Shown here one piece after another: positions 32,921 through 41,529 of a stretch of 43,449 bases of DNA. The notes under the pieces were generated by a model. That model worked only from the letters and a program-made list of their open reading frames with translations, searched no databases and was not told the DNA's origin. Source of the DNA: Caedibacter sp. 37-49 (GTDB lineage Bacteria > Pseudomonadota > Alphaproteobacteria > Caedimonadales > Caedimonadaceae); contig MKUV01000002.1 of assembly GCA_001898725.1 (NCBI GenBank), positions 1-43,449 of the forward strand. Direction: 5' to 3'. Position numbers and translations under genes: made by a program. The first letter of the stretch is position 1; every line of letters begins with the position of its first letter.

Positions 32921-33856
32921 TTAATTATCGATTTTTAAATCGATAGTGAATTTCTTATCATAAGTCTTAATTGTATTCTCAAAATGATATTTCATGCGTT
33001 CCCATTTAGTATGTTTACTGATTGTTCTCAGTTGTCCCTTAGGATCAATCATGCGGTAACGCTTTCCTGGAATTAATGGCTGGTCAGTATTGCTTTTTGC
33101 TATATCGAAAAGCTTTAACAATTCTGCTTCCATTGTTGCTAGTGACTCAAATTCTTTATGATCATAATCAATAATTATTTCAGTTGATTCTAAATTACAT
33201 TTGGCAGCTTTAAAGCCTGTTTTTATAAGGATTTTCCAAGAGCCAACATTAGAAGGGCTTGCCGTAGCATCAATTTGCTCAAGAGGTTTGCCATCAAAGC
33301 ATTGAAAAGCTTTAATGATATTAGCATGAGCATTAGGTTGTAGGCCAATGCCTCGACCTATTTTATACACTGCTGGGGCCCATTCCTGAACGATCTTAGT
33401 AACTACTTTCTCTCCATACTTTTTTCCCCAGTACTCAGGTAACATTGCATAGGCTAACTCAGAAGTACCTGGTCGATCTCCGCTTCCAGCAACTACATGC
33501 ATAAAGGGCTGTTTTTCTTCATCAAGAACAGTTAAAAGACCATGAGGACTACCTTTTCCAAATCTTTCTTCAATAGAGTTTTTAACTCTTGCAGTGACAC
33601 TTTCAGCAGACCTTACTTGTCCATCTGCAAATCCAGCCATAACAGTAGAATTACCAAAAAGATTTATATGAAACTGAAGATGATCAGGTTTTATATCTTC
33701 TGCACGCCAGTTGTCCCCTTTTAAAGTGACGTGGAGTCCTTTGGCATTAGCATAATCATCATAAGAAAAAATTTCTGAGGTAAATTGCGAAGCATTTGCT
33801 GCATTTATCAAAAGAACAGAAGCTATTAGGTACATTTTCTTTATCATAATGGTCAT
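32921..33856 (-). CDS. Exported GNAT-fold acetyltransferase-like protein (1)
   Basis: 311 residues. The signal peptide MTIMIKKMYLIASVLLINAA is followed by NAS. A GNAT-like core lies at about residues 100-225: FMHVVAGSGDRPGTSELAYA, MLPEYWGKKYGEKVVTKIV (the acetyl-CoA loop region) and PSNVGSWKILIKTGFKAAK, the usual late NxxSxxxxxKxGF motif. A C-terminal extension of about 85 residues is unassigned. Cytoplasmic acetyl-CoA is not available in the periplasm, so a secreted GNAT suggests action inside the host. GGAGA lies 8 bases before the ATG. A second exported GNAT is at 36085. Confidence 0.75.
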   Translation of the reverse strand: MTIMIKKMYLIASVLLINAANASQFTSEIFSYDDYANAKGLHVTLKGDNWRAEDIKPDHLQFHINLFGNSTVMAGFADGQVRSAESVTARVKNSIEERFGKGSPHGLLTVLDEEKQPFMHVVAGSGDRPGTSELAYAMLPEYWGKKYGEKVVTKIVQEWAPAVYKIGRGIGLQPNAHANIIKAFQCFDGKPLEQIDATASPSNVGSWKILIKTGFKAAKCNLESTEIIIDYDHKEFESLATMEAELLKLFDIAKSNTDQPLIPGKRYRMIDPKGQLRTISKHTKWERMKYHFENTIKTYDKKFTIDLKIDN

Positions 33857-34132
33857 TTTTTATGTCTCCATCTTCAAGAACTAAATAACTCTTTATTTAA
33901 AAATTTTAGGAAAATTAGAGAGAAAAACAAGATGAATTAGACAATATATTTCTATCTTTATAATTTAAGTATATTTTAAATTTGAGAAGATTCGTATTTA
34001 TTTAGTTTAATTGTAATCTTACCTTAATCTTGCCACACAAGCGTTTTAAGTTATTATTTATCATTGTTAGCAAAGATGGGAGTATGGATGTATATAAGCC
34101 TTAATCAATTTATAAAGTAAGGGTTTTTAGAA

Positions 34133-34957
34133 ATGAATAAGCAAATGTTTAAAAATCAGTTTTCTTTAGCAGAAAATGTCTTACGTCGTCTCTTAAACCT
34201 TATTGTAGAAGTTGATCATCTATTCTTATTTTTGACTTTTTTAGCTACCATAAGTTTATTTTTTAGATATTTAAGCCTTACTTATATTCTGCTTTCAATT
34301 GATTTAATCTTGATATTGTTTGTATGCATATTTCCATTAGGTCAATGGCTAACTTCTTTTTTAGAAAGACGTTTTCCTGAAGACCCATTAATTCCAAAAG
34401 ATATTGAAGGAATTATTGTTCTTGGGAGTGGATTTGACCTTTTATTGTCTTGCAAACTGAAGCGTCCTTGTTATAATTTTGCGATAGGTCGTTTAATTTC
34501 TTTTACTCAACTTATTAAACAATACCCTAATGTAAAACACGTTTTCACAGGTGGCGGATGGTACTTAGAACATGGCGTTAATGAATCCGTATTGGCTGAG
34601 AAATTTTTTCAAGATTGTGGTTTAAATACGCATCAAATAATCTTTGAGAGAGAAGCACGTAATACTAATCAAAATGCTCTTTATAGTTATCGTTTGTTAC
34701 AGCCTAAAGGAAAATGGGTACTTGTTACATCTGCATTGCATATGCCTCGTGCAGTAGGACTCTTTAGAAAATTAGGCTGGAAAATAATTCCTTTTCCTGT
34801 TGATTATCATTCAGAAAAAAAATGGTCTGTTTTTAATCTCAATCTAAGTAGAGCTATTGTTTATTGGAAAACAAGCATGCATGAAATAATTAATATGCTT
34901 TTTAACTATTTCAAGGGGCAAAGCGATATTATTATCCCTAATGCAGAACCATTATAA
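34133..34957 (+). CDS. YdcF/DUF218-family membrane protein
   Basis: 274 residues. Two hydrophobic helices at about 33-75 (LFLFLTFLATISLFFRYL; ILLSIDLILILFVCIFPLG), then a DUF218 domain: IEGIIVLGSG, KHVFTGGGWYLEHGVNESVL, EREARNTNQNALYSY and WVLVTSALHMPRAVGLFRKL. This family (SanA/YdcF/ElyC) is linked to envelope integrity and lipid-carrier metabolism. The conserved ARNTxxNA and SAxHMPRA motifs are intact. AAGGG lies before the start. Likely a single-gene unit. Confidence 0.88.
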   Translation: MNKQMFKNQFSLAENVLRRLLNLIVEVDHLFLFLTFLATISLFFRYLSLTYILLSIDLILILFVCIFPLGQWLTSFLERRFPEDPLIPKDIEGIIVLGSGFDLLLSCKLKRPCYNFAIGRLISFTQLIKQYPNVKHVFTGGGWYLEHGVNESVLAEKFFQDCGLNTHQIIFEREARNTNQNALYSYRLLQPKGKWVLVTSALHMPRAVGLFRKLGWKIIPFPVDYHSEKKWSVFNLNLSRAIVYWKTSMHEIINMLFNYFKGQSDIIIPNAEPL

Positions 34958-35348
34958 GCCTATATCACAACGATTATAATTCATTTTAAGAAATAAAAGC
35001 TGTTTCAAATATTATATAAAGTCGAGCTGATGGCGTTAAAACTTAATAAGAGTCAATCTCTTATTAAGGGTATGAGAAAGATTTGGCCGTAAATGCACGC
35101 TAAGAAGTTTTGCCCATATGAAAATCTCAAGAATGGATTTCAGAATTGATAAATTCTATCATTTTTAATCTATTGCTAACATAATTGCATGTTTTGGCAG
35201 CACGCATCCATTGGGTAAATCTCAAATACCATTGCTGGTACTTGGTTAAGAAGTAAACAAGCGAGAGCATTTAAAAGAACCTATATTGTTAAAGACAGGT
35301 ATAAAATTTATGCTTCGCTATATTTCTCTTAACAAGTATCCAATTTCT
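34958..35348. other. Intergenic region with an 11-bp perfect dyad
   Basis: No intact gene. CTTAATAAGAG (35043-35053) and CTCTTATTAAG (35059-35069) form a perfect 11-bp stem with a 5-base loop. No T-run follows, so it is not a typical terminator; it could be a protein-binding site or an end of a lost element. The rest is stop-rich. Confidence 0.55.
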
Positions 35349-35708
35349 TTATTGCTTGTATCCTGTTAAGACTTGAGGATTATTTTTCAAAACTGCTATC
35401 ATTTTTTCTGAGAGCTTTTGGGAAGATAAATAAGCATGCCCTCCTGAAAGTGGCTGAGGAACCTTAGTTGTCTCAGGCACACTAATGGGTTCTCCTAAAA
35501 GGCTTCGTACAGCAAGATAAGCAAATATTTGAGCCTCCATAACCTTATTATTCCAGCCTACTTCTTCAGCAGTTTGAATAATAATATCTGGACGTAATTG
35601 ATCTCTTGCTCTTTGGATGAGCTCACGTTTAATAATTGGATTATTCCAACCTCCATATTCAAGTTCACATTTTGTCTTGCTTCCAGAATTATATCCGGAA
35701 TATAAAAT
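35349..35708 (-). pseudogene. anmK: 3' fragment of anmK (anhydro-N-acetylmuramic acid kinase)
   Basis: The minus strand reads YGGWNNPIIKRELIQRARDQ, then IIIQTAEEVGWNNKVMEAQI and FAYLAVRSLLGEPISVPETT-KVPQPLSGG, the C-terminal signature of AnmK (EAQAFAxLAVRSLxGxPxSxPxTTGVPxPLTGG). The frame ends in a stop at about 35710 and the ATP-binding N-terminal two thirds are absent, replaced by the IS6-like end at 35750. AnmK recycles cell-wall anhydro-MurNAc; this copy is dead. Confidence 0.87.
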
Positions 35709-35749
35709 TTAACTATGGAATAAGAAGAGATTTACTATGGTCAAATGCC

Positions 35750-35945
35750 GGCTCTGTTGCAAAAATTAATCAATTTATTCAAAGTCTGTAGAAAAATAGG
35801 GAATTATTGGATGAATGATTTTAAGTGGCGACATTTCCAAGAAGCTATTATTCTTGGATGCGTGAGGTGGTATTGTAAGTACAGGATCAGCTATTGTGAT
35901 CTCGAAGAAATGATGGAAGAAAGAGGCATTAAGGTTGATAAAATG
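35750..35945 (+). mobile_element. IS6-family element, left-end fragment with truncated transposase
   Basis: GGCTCTGTTGCAAA at 35750 resembles the IS6/IS26 terminal inverted repeat (GGCACTGTTGCAAA). It is followed by MNDFKWRHFQEAIILGCVRW, YCKYRISYCDLEEMMEERGI, an IS6 transposase N-terminus (about 45 residues from 35811). The match stops near 35945, so the catalytic part and right end are gone. The element ends abut the anmK fragment. Confidence 0.8.
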
Positions 35946-36084
35946 GGGTATTTTGTAATTAAAAAGAGTAAAAGTGGCGTTTCTAGTCAGTAATCTAGTA
36001 TAATATCTATTTTCCACTTTATCGAATTTAGCAATCATGCTAATTAGACAAAATCATAAGCCATTTTTACTTTAGGAGAAGCTC

Positions 36085-37011
36085 ATGAATATCCAAAAAT
36101 ATTTTACATTCTTAAGCTTAGTAGTCTTTTTGACCACATTAGCCCGGGCTAGCGAAATCATAGAGGAACAATATGAAAGCCATAAAGTACTATGGCATGA
36201 GCTTAATGAGAAGTATACACCTTTTATTAAAGGATATCATAATGATAACGTCTCAAAAGAAGATTTTGATTATCATTTTAAAAGATCACAATTATTAAGA
36301 GAGTGCTCTCTTACAGAAGCAATGCTAAATAAAGCTGAGGCTAATTATCACCTTTCTATAGAAAACCCAAATGCACTTAGAATTTTAAAACGAGGATCTA
36401 ACTTAAAAGAAAAATTTTTCGCTTTGGACCCTTCGCTTACCTCTTTGTATAAGTTAAAGCACATTGAAAAGAATAAAACATCAGGACAACAATTAGAACA
36501 AAATATTGCCTTTTTAGATGTTTTCAATGGGTCTATGGGATATTGTAACCTTTTTATAAATCGAAATCTTACTGAACAATTAGATCAGCATCTTTTTAGA
36601 TACGGTTATAGTGATGCTATAAGAGCCCCTGAGCATATTTCTGGATTAGATTATGTTATAGACTACCTTTTAGATGAAACAAAGTTGAAATATGGCTGCA
36701 TAACCCATATTTACACAGACGAGTGGGCAAGAGAAAAAGGTTATGCGACACTTATGATAAAACTGGTAGTTGATCTTCTTTTTAAAACAACTGACATCCA
36801 TTTTTTGGTTACATCAATCTCTTATCATCGTGTTGGATCTTGGAAAGCCTTTAAGAAGAATGGGTTTATTGAAATGGATGATGAGAACCCTCAACTTGAT
36901 TTGAAGAATGAAGGACTAAAACCATTTAAACCAGTCTTCTATCCAGGACATGGAGGTAACTATTACCTTTCACGTAAAGTTTGGGAACAGGATTTAATTA
37001 AGCATCATTAA
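36085..37011 (+). CDS. Exported GNAT-fold acetyltransferase-like protein (2)
   Basis: 308 residues. The signal peptide MNIQKYFTFLSLVVFLTTLA is followed by RAS, a good cleavage site. The N-terminal half is helical and unassigned. The C-terminal half has GNAT traits: THIYTDEWAREKGYATLMIK (acetyl-CoA loop with R-x-x-G-Y/A), a beta strand IHFLVTSISY, then HRVGSWKAFKKNGFIEMDD. It ends GHGGNYYLSRKVW. It shares the secreted-GNAT layout with the gene at 32921 but little sequence outside the motifs. GGAGAAG precedes the ATG. Substrate unknown; host-directed acetylation is inference. Confidence 0.7.
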   Translation: MNIQKYFTFLSLVVFLTTLARASEIIEEQYESHKVLWHELNEKYTPFIKGYHNDNVSKEDFDYHFKRSQLLRECSLTEAMLNKAEANYHLSIENPNALRILKRGSNLKEKFFALDPSLTSLYKLKHIEKNKTSGQQLEQNIAFLDVFNGSMGYCNLFINRNLTEQLDQHLFRYGYSDAIRAPEHISGLDYVIDYLLDETKLKYGCITHIYTDEWAREKGYATLMIKLVVDLLFKTTDIHFLVTSISYHRVGSWKAFKKNGFIEMDDENPQLDLKNEGLKPFKPVFYPGHGGNYYLSRKVWEQDLIKHH

Positions 37012-37226
37012 GTATTTTAAAAGAGAAAGTTGGCAAGTTTTAATGATGTCAGAAACAGTTGAGGCTAGTCTTGATGCCTACGCAATCTATATAAGGGTAC
37101 CAGGAAGAATCCTTATATTATCATTTCTTGAGCCACCCTTTGCTCCTGCCTCATGCATTTTATTAACTGTGGCTCTAGCCCTTTTTTAACTCCTTTTCTA
37201 AAATAGCCTTTCTCTCATAGCTCTCA

Positions 37227-37440
37227 AGCGCTTATAATCTTGGGATAACTGCACATGCTTTATCAACCAACAGAGATAGATTTTTAGCAGCTGAAATGGA
37301 TGGATATGTGTTTAAGCCTATCAAGAATGATGTTCTTAAGGCAGAAGTTCTAAGATGTATAAAAAAAATAATCCAAAAAAGAAACGAGGATCTCGTAAAT
37401 AAGTCATTACATCAGTGTTCCAGGCATTGTTCATCTTGAA
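37227..37440 (+). pseudogene. Fragment of a response-regulator receiver domain
   Basis: Reads LGITAHALSTNRDRFLAAEM, DGYVFKPIKNDVLKAEVLRC, the final third of a receiver domain (ITAHA..R...LAAGMDDYLxKPI), the kind found at the end of hybrid histidine kinases. The phospho-accepting Asp region upstream is absent and the frame is broken before 37227. Confidence 0.8.
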
Positions 37441-37465
37441 GGTGGACTTCCCATCATAACAAAAG

Positions 37466-37720
37466 ATGAGCAACACATTACCAGTGCTACACCTAAATTT
37501 GTTGGTATTAGCTTTATCAGCTGGTGCTCCGCCAATGTTGACCTGCCTTCTATTTTCTATTTTTTCTGGGTTATCTGGATGTTTAACGCATTATGGGAAT
37601 GGATCAGCTCCAGTCTTTTTTGAATCTGGTTTTGTCACCTTCAAAGAGTGGTGGAAACTTGGCGCTATGATTGGTACTATTCATCTTATTCTTTGGAGCT
37701 CTTTGAGCTTACTCTGGTGA
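37466..37720 (+). pseudogene. C-terminal fragment of a DASS-family (SLC13-like) anion transporter
   Basis: 84 codons: LSAGAPPMLTCLLFSIFSGL, SGCLTHYGNGSAPVFFESG, FVTFKEWWKLGAM and a hydrophobic end ILWSSLSLLW. The SxxxxLTHYGxGxAPxxFxxGY/F pattern is typical of the last two membrane segments of dicarboxylate/2-oxoglutarate carriers. About 80% of the protein is missing; an in-frame stop lies just upstream. Confidence 0.82.
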
Positions 37721-37749
37721 AAGTTAATTGAAATTTGGTTGGTTCATGC

Positions 37750-38658
37750 TTAGAATATAAAGAAATTTTTAATTTTTAAATCTATTTGGGATGTCGATAT
37801 TAAGCAACTTAATTGCGCCTCCCTCAAGTATTGATAAAGCGTCTCTCGACTTATATTAAGCTTCTTAGCAATGGCTGATTTGCTGTGTCCTTGAGAAACC
37901 TTCTCCTTTAGCTCTGCTATGGCATCCTCACTGAGCTTCTTTTTTCTCTCGCATTAGTATTATTTTGTTTTGCTGCGAGCGTATACCATTTCACCGCTTC
38001 AACTTCATCTTTATCAACGCTTAATCCATTTGAGTACATTATTCCTAGACTGAATTGGGCATCGTCATCTCCTTCTTGAGCTTTATTAAAAATAGATTTC
38101 TTTATTTCATCCGGTATATTCCATGTACTTGAGAGTTTAGCCTTATAAACACATAAACTTGCAAAGGTACCTTGGTACTCTGCATGATTTCTAAATATCC
38201 AATTTTCTAATGTTACTTTTTTAAGAATAGTTCCGTCAAAGGACGATAAATCTATAAGACCTTTTTTTATTCTTTCTACCTGCCTTTCTGCTCTAATCTC
38301 TGTTTCAAATTGCGATATCGCTCCTAACATATTAAAAAGAAGCCGACCTGTAGCATCGTTCGTGTCAGTTCTGATCTATTACCTGAAGTGCTACTTTTTT
38401 CTTATCAAGCTCAGCTGCAATATTACAAAGGTCAACAGTTAAACGCGCTAGCCGATTAAGGTGAGTAATAACTAACGTGCCCCCTTCTCTCGCATAATTC
38501 ATACATTCAATTAATGCAGATCGATTGATAGTGGTTTCACTTTGTTTACCCCGAAATATTTTTGAACAGTGTTTTAACTTCTCAAGCTGCACTTCTAATG
38601 ACTGACCTACTGAACTGACTCTAGCATATCCTACAAATACTGTCATAATGACCCACAA
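37750..38658 (-). pseudogene. Serine recombinase interrupted by Sel1-repeat sequence
   Basis: From 38658: VFVGYARVSSVGQSLEVQLE with the catalytic Ser, and LVITHLNRLARLTVDLCNIA. A frameshift/stop near 38365-38380 leads to MLGAISQFETEIRAERQVER. After IKKGL the frame runs into non-recombinase sequence with a Sel1 repeat (AQEGDDDAQFSLGIMYSNGL, EAVKWYTLAAKQNN). At about 37945 it switches back, in another frame, to the recombinase end (KLSEDAIAELKEKVSQ, ISRETLYQYLRE). The product is a chimera created by insertion or recombination, not a working enzyme. Confidence 0.82.
37824..37948 (-). repeat. 125-bp dispersed repeat, copy 2 (recombinase HTH end)
   Basis: Second copy of the sequence at 30901-31025, same orientation. 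The similarity stops at GAGCTTCTTTTTTCT, where the Sel1 sequence begins, so this marks the recombination joint. Confidence 0.83.
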
Positions 38659-38689
38659 TCCCTAAGAGTTTGTGAAAATCTATTTATGG

Positions 38690-38756
38690 GACATATTATG
38701 GAACTAGGCAGGAGATATGTTCCACAAAGTATACTTTTCGGAACTACGAATATGTC
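38690..38756. promoter_or_regulatory. Nested dyad between divergent recombinase and vapBC genes
   Basis: GACATATT (38690-38697) and AATATGTC (38749-38756) are inverted arms around a perfect 12-bp palindrome AAAGTATACTTT (38726-38737); GGAAC/GTTCC motifs are repeated in between. It could be the res/crossover site of the recombinase or the operator of vapBC. Symmetry is visible; function is inferred. Confidence 0.5.
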
Positions 38757-38815
38757 TTGCATTGTAATGTGAATCAATTTAATATGACTATAGATATATA
38801 ACCATGGAGAGCATT

Positions 38816-39046
38816 ATGATCCAAATCGGTGCTGGTGAATTTAAAGCAAAATGTTTAAAGCTCATGGATCTAACTGAGCAAAAACATGAAACTATCATTA
38901 TTACTAAACGTGGCATTCCTATTGCCAAGCTCGTCCCTTATTCAGAGACTTCCCCTTCTCTGTTTGGCTTTATGAAGCAATCACTAAAAGTCAAAGGAGA
39001 CATCATTAACCCAATTGAGGAAAAGTGGGATGCAGAATTATCCTAA
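38816..39046 (+). CDS. vapB: VapB/Phd-type antitoxin
   Basis: 76 residues from ATG 38816, which has GGAGAG 4-9 bases upstream; that site lies inside an alternative ORF begun at 38804. Phd-like fold: GAGEFKAKCLKLMDLTEQKH, TIIITKRGIPIAKLVPY. The C-terminal tail (FMKQSLKVKGDIINPIEEKW) is the toxin-binding part. It overlaps the toxin gene by 17 bases and probably represses its own promoter through the dyad upstream. Confidence 0.88.
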   Translation: MIQIGAGEFKAKCLKLMDLTEQKHETIIITKRGIPIAKLVPYSETSPSLFGFMKQSLKVKGDIINPIEEKWDAELS

Positions 39047-39458
39047 TATTAAATTATTATTAGATACTCATGTTTTTTTGTGGCTCATGAATGGAGAAAA
39101 TGAGCTTTCAATAAAAGCAAAAGAAATTCTAGAGCAAAGCCTTATTGATGGCTCTGTTGCTATAAGTGCTATATCTCTTTGGGAAATCAGCATGCTTCAC
39201 GCACGAGAACGAATACTTCTCAATCAGCCTTGTTTGACTTGGATTAAAAGAAGCCTTGAGGCACCTGGTATTACTTTATATCCTCTTACCCCTGAAGTTA
39301 CTGTTGAAAGCACCTCTCTTCCTGGAGGTTTTCATGGTGATCCAGCTGATAGGATTATCGTTGCCACAGCGAGAGTTCTGGGTATACCTCTTATTACGAG
39401 AGATCAAAAGATCCTTGATTATGGTAAAGATAACTACTTACACTGCATAAAAGCGTAA
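39030..39458 (+). CDS. vapC: VapC PIN-domain ribonuclease toxin
   Basis: 142 residues from ATG 39030, preferred over TTG 39015 because GAGGAAAAG lies just upstream. The PIN acidic residues are present: Asp12 in LLLDTHVFLWL, Glu in ISLWEISML, Asp in DPADRIIVATA, plus LITRDQKIL. PIN toxins cut tRNA or rRNA and are held in check by the adjacent VapB. Intact. A damaged relative is at 30537. Confidence 0.92.
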   Translation: MQNYPNIKLLLDTHVFLWLMNGENELSIKAKEILEQSLIDGSVAISAISLWEISMLHARERILLNQPCLTWIKRSLEAPGITLYPLTPEVTVESTSLPGGFHGDPADRIIVATARVLGIPLITRDQKILDYGKDNYLHCIKA

Positions 39459-40095
39459 TGTGAACCTCATTTCTTCAAGGTTTATCCATTATACGTTTAC
39501 AAAAACATTGATACATTTTTTTTGTACATTCAAATGAGACTGTGTTTCGATATCAATATGATAGTTTTTAAAAAAAATTTGGATCTAGAATCCGAATAAC
39601 CGATTAACAAATGTTTGACAACACCCCCCTGCCCCAATCTTAATGAACTTTTATTTATATGCGATTTTATATAATGAACTCTATGTTAATGTGAAAGTGA
39701 GAAAACCTAGCAATTTTAGTTTCCATATTTATTGATGTTATGGATGATATTGCTACGAAGTATTAAACAAATTGAACTTAGATGATTTTACTTTTTTATA
39801 ATATTCTCTTACTACTTTGGACTATGATAGTTGAGTGTCTCCCCTACTTCCTCTTAGTCATAAATGATTTATGTTCATATATCAATTGATAAATTTGCAT
39901 AGATATGAAATCTAATAAAAAAAATTTATTATTATAGTCTTAATATCGCGATTAGTTTAAGTAAAAATTATTCAACTTTTCTTTCTAGGAAAATTTTACG
40001 CATATTCAAAATAAGTTTTTTGACTCACTATAAACTGATGCCTTTTACAAAAGGCATCTATGTTTTTAAATATTATTTAAATAGGAGAATACTCC
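39459..40095. other. Long AT-rich intergenic region with a leader hairpin
   Basis: About 640 bp with no gene recognised in any frame. Near its right end GATGCCTTTT/AAAAGGCATC (40037-40046 and 40049-40058) makes a perfect hairpin, then TATGTTTTT, 38 bp before the metallopeptidase ATG. This may be an attenuator or the end of a transcript. AGGAG at 40083-40087 is the ribosome site of the next gene. Confidence 0.55.
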
Positions 40096-41307
40096 ATGAA
40101 AGTTCATCGTTTATTATTTTTTATATTATTTTGTTCCCAAATAGCGTTATCAACGCCTTCACAAGATTTAGAAGAGGTAAGTATTTATTCTCCAAATGGA
40201 AGATTTGGATTTAATGGTTCTATAGTAGATATAACATTAGAAAATGTTCAAAGCGGTCCTCAAGATAAATACTTTTCTCTTGATAACGAAAGGAGAGATA
40301 TACCTACCTATATTCCAAGGGGTCTGTTGGTATTTAAAAAGGATACTCAATGGAATTTTGATAACAGTGAGGGTAGAGGCGATCCTAAGTTAGATAAACC
40401 AGTTGGCCCCGAGCTTAGTGCTGTTATTAATCATCGTATCAGCACATATGGTATCGCACGGTTAACTCTAGACTCTTTCTTAGAATGTGGCGTAAATACT
40501 TCCAGTTTTAACACATTAAAAGTTATATTTAATCCTGACGATAGAGCATGCCGATTAGGAATCGGAAATGCATATTATGAAAGAATTAATAGACCTGGTA
40601 TTGGTAGAATAGAATTATGTGGTGCTATTAATAACCAAACTCCACTTCCTACTGCAAGGTTTTTTGATATTGTTTCTCATGAAACTGGTCATAGCATTCT
40701 TGATGCTTTAAATGCGTATTTTTATGGTCATAGATCTAATTCACCTCTTGCAGCTTTTCATGAATCTTTTGCTGATCTTTCAACATTTTTTGCTTCTCTA
40801 AGGCTTGCCAAAATACATGAGAAAGATGATGAAGTGGTGCATTTATTAAGTAATTCAAATATTAGTTTATGTTTAGCTCTTAACTTTGATGGTAGAGGAC
40901 ATTGTTTAAGAAACTCTATAGATGTAAATGCTTCTTGTGAATCACACGATAATTCAAGAAAATTTACCAACTTTTATCTTAAATCAATGAGAGAAGTCTT
41001 TACCCACTACCCACAAACTTCAGATAATGCTTATTGGGTTGTTAACTACTTCCAAAAACTTTTAGTCCAAAGTGTTGTAAGTGTGAGAACAGTAAATAGT
41101 TTATATGATATGGGCACTCATGTGGTTCAACAAATCCCTCTTTGTGGAGGGTTAGCAGATAATGGTATCAATTTGGTAAGTACTATTTTAATAAAGCAAC
41201 TTGCTGGAGAACGAAATTCCTTACAAAGTTGCGTGGTTAATCAGTCAGCTCCTGCCCCCTTGCCTAATGTAGGTAATTTAAGACTCAATTCGCATCAATA
41301 TTATTAA
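40096..41307 (+). CDS. Secreted gluzincin-type zinc metallopeptidase
   Basis: 403 residues. The signal peptide MKVHRLLFFILFCSQIALST is followed by P. Zinc-binding HETGH at His195-His199 (VSHETGHSILDAL), and Glu223 within HESFADL, 24 residues after the second His. The HExxH...ExxxD spacing is that of thermolysin-like (M4-related) gluzincins. Central ERINRPGIGRIELCGAINNQ and Cys residues could form disulphides outside the cell. The rest of the sequence shows no standard M4 similarity, so the subfamily is uncertain. AGGAG lies 8 bases before the ATG. A strong terminator follows, so it is probably a single-gene transcript. Confidence 0.78.
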   Translation: MKVHRLLFFILFCSQIALSTPSQDLEEVSIYSPNGRFGFNGSIVDITLENVQSGPQDKYFSLDNERRDIPTYIPRGLLVFKKDTQWNFDNSEGRGDPKLDKPVGPELSAVINHRISTYGIARLTLDSFLECGVNTSSFNTLKVIFNPDDRACRLGIGNAYYERINRPGIGRIELCGAINNQTPLPTARFFDIVSHETGHSILDALNAYFYGHRSNSPLAAFHESFADLSTFFASLRLAKIHEKDDEVVHLLSNSNISLCLALNFDGRGHCLRNSIDVNASCESHDNSRKFTNFYLKSMREVFTHYPQTSDNAYWVVNYFQKLLVQSVVSVRTVNSLYDMGTHVVQQIPLCGGLADNGINLVSTILIKQLAGERNSLQSCVVNQSAPAPLPNVGNLRLNSHQYY

Positions 41308-41319
41308 CTTATTTTAAAG

Positions 41320-41356
41320 TTTCTAGAGTTCTTTCGAACTCTAGAAACTCTTTTTT
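41320..41356 (+). terminator. Strong rho-independent terminator of the metallopeptidase gene
   Basis: A perfect 12-bp stem TTTCTAGAGTTC/GAACTCTAGAAA (41320-41331 and 41336-41347), 4-base loop, then CTCTTTTTT. It lies 13 bp after the stop codon. Confidence 0.9.
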
Positions 41357-41529
41357 ATTACTAAACTTTTAACAGAAGTTATGTTATCTTTCTAATTAGA
41401 AGAAATAAGTGCAATACCATCTACTTCAAACAAATATTTTAAATCTCTTTTCTATAATATGCTGCTACTGATAATGTAGATATTGTAATTGCTGTGAGTA
41501 TTTTATCTCTTCTGCTTGATTTTGAAGAA

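Noticed and set aside
35043-35069. Terminator call for the 11-bp dyad
   Set aside because: No T-run follows the stem on either strand, and it is about 90 bp past the ydcF stop.
37808-37823. TTAATTGCGCCTCCCT resembles the Ti-type nic core
   Set aside because: It lies inside the tail of a recombinase pseudogene, has no adjacent inverted repeat and no relaxase gene nearby. The matching region beside the first repeat copy lacks the core. Probably chance.
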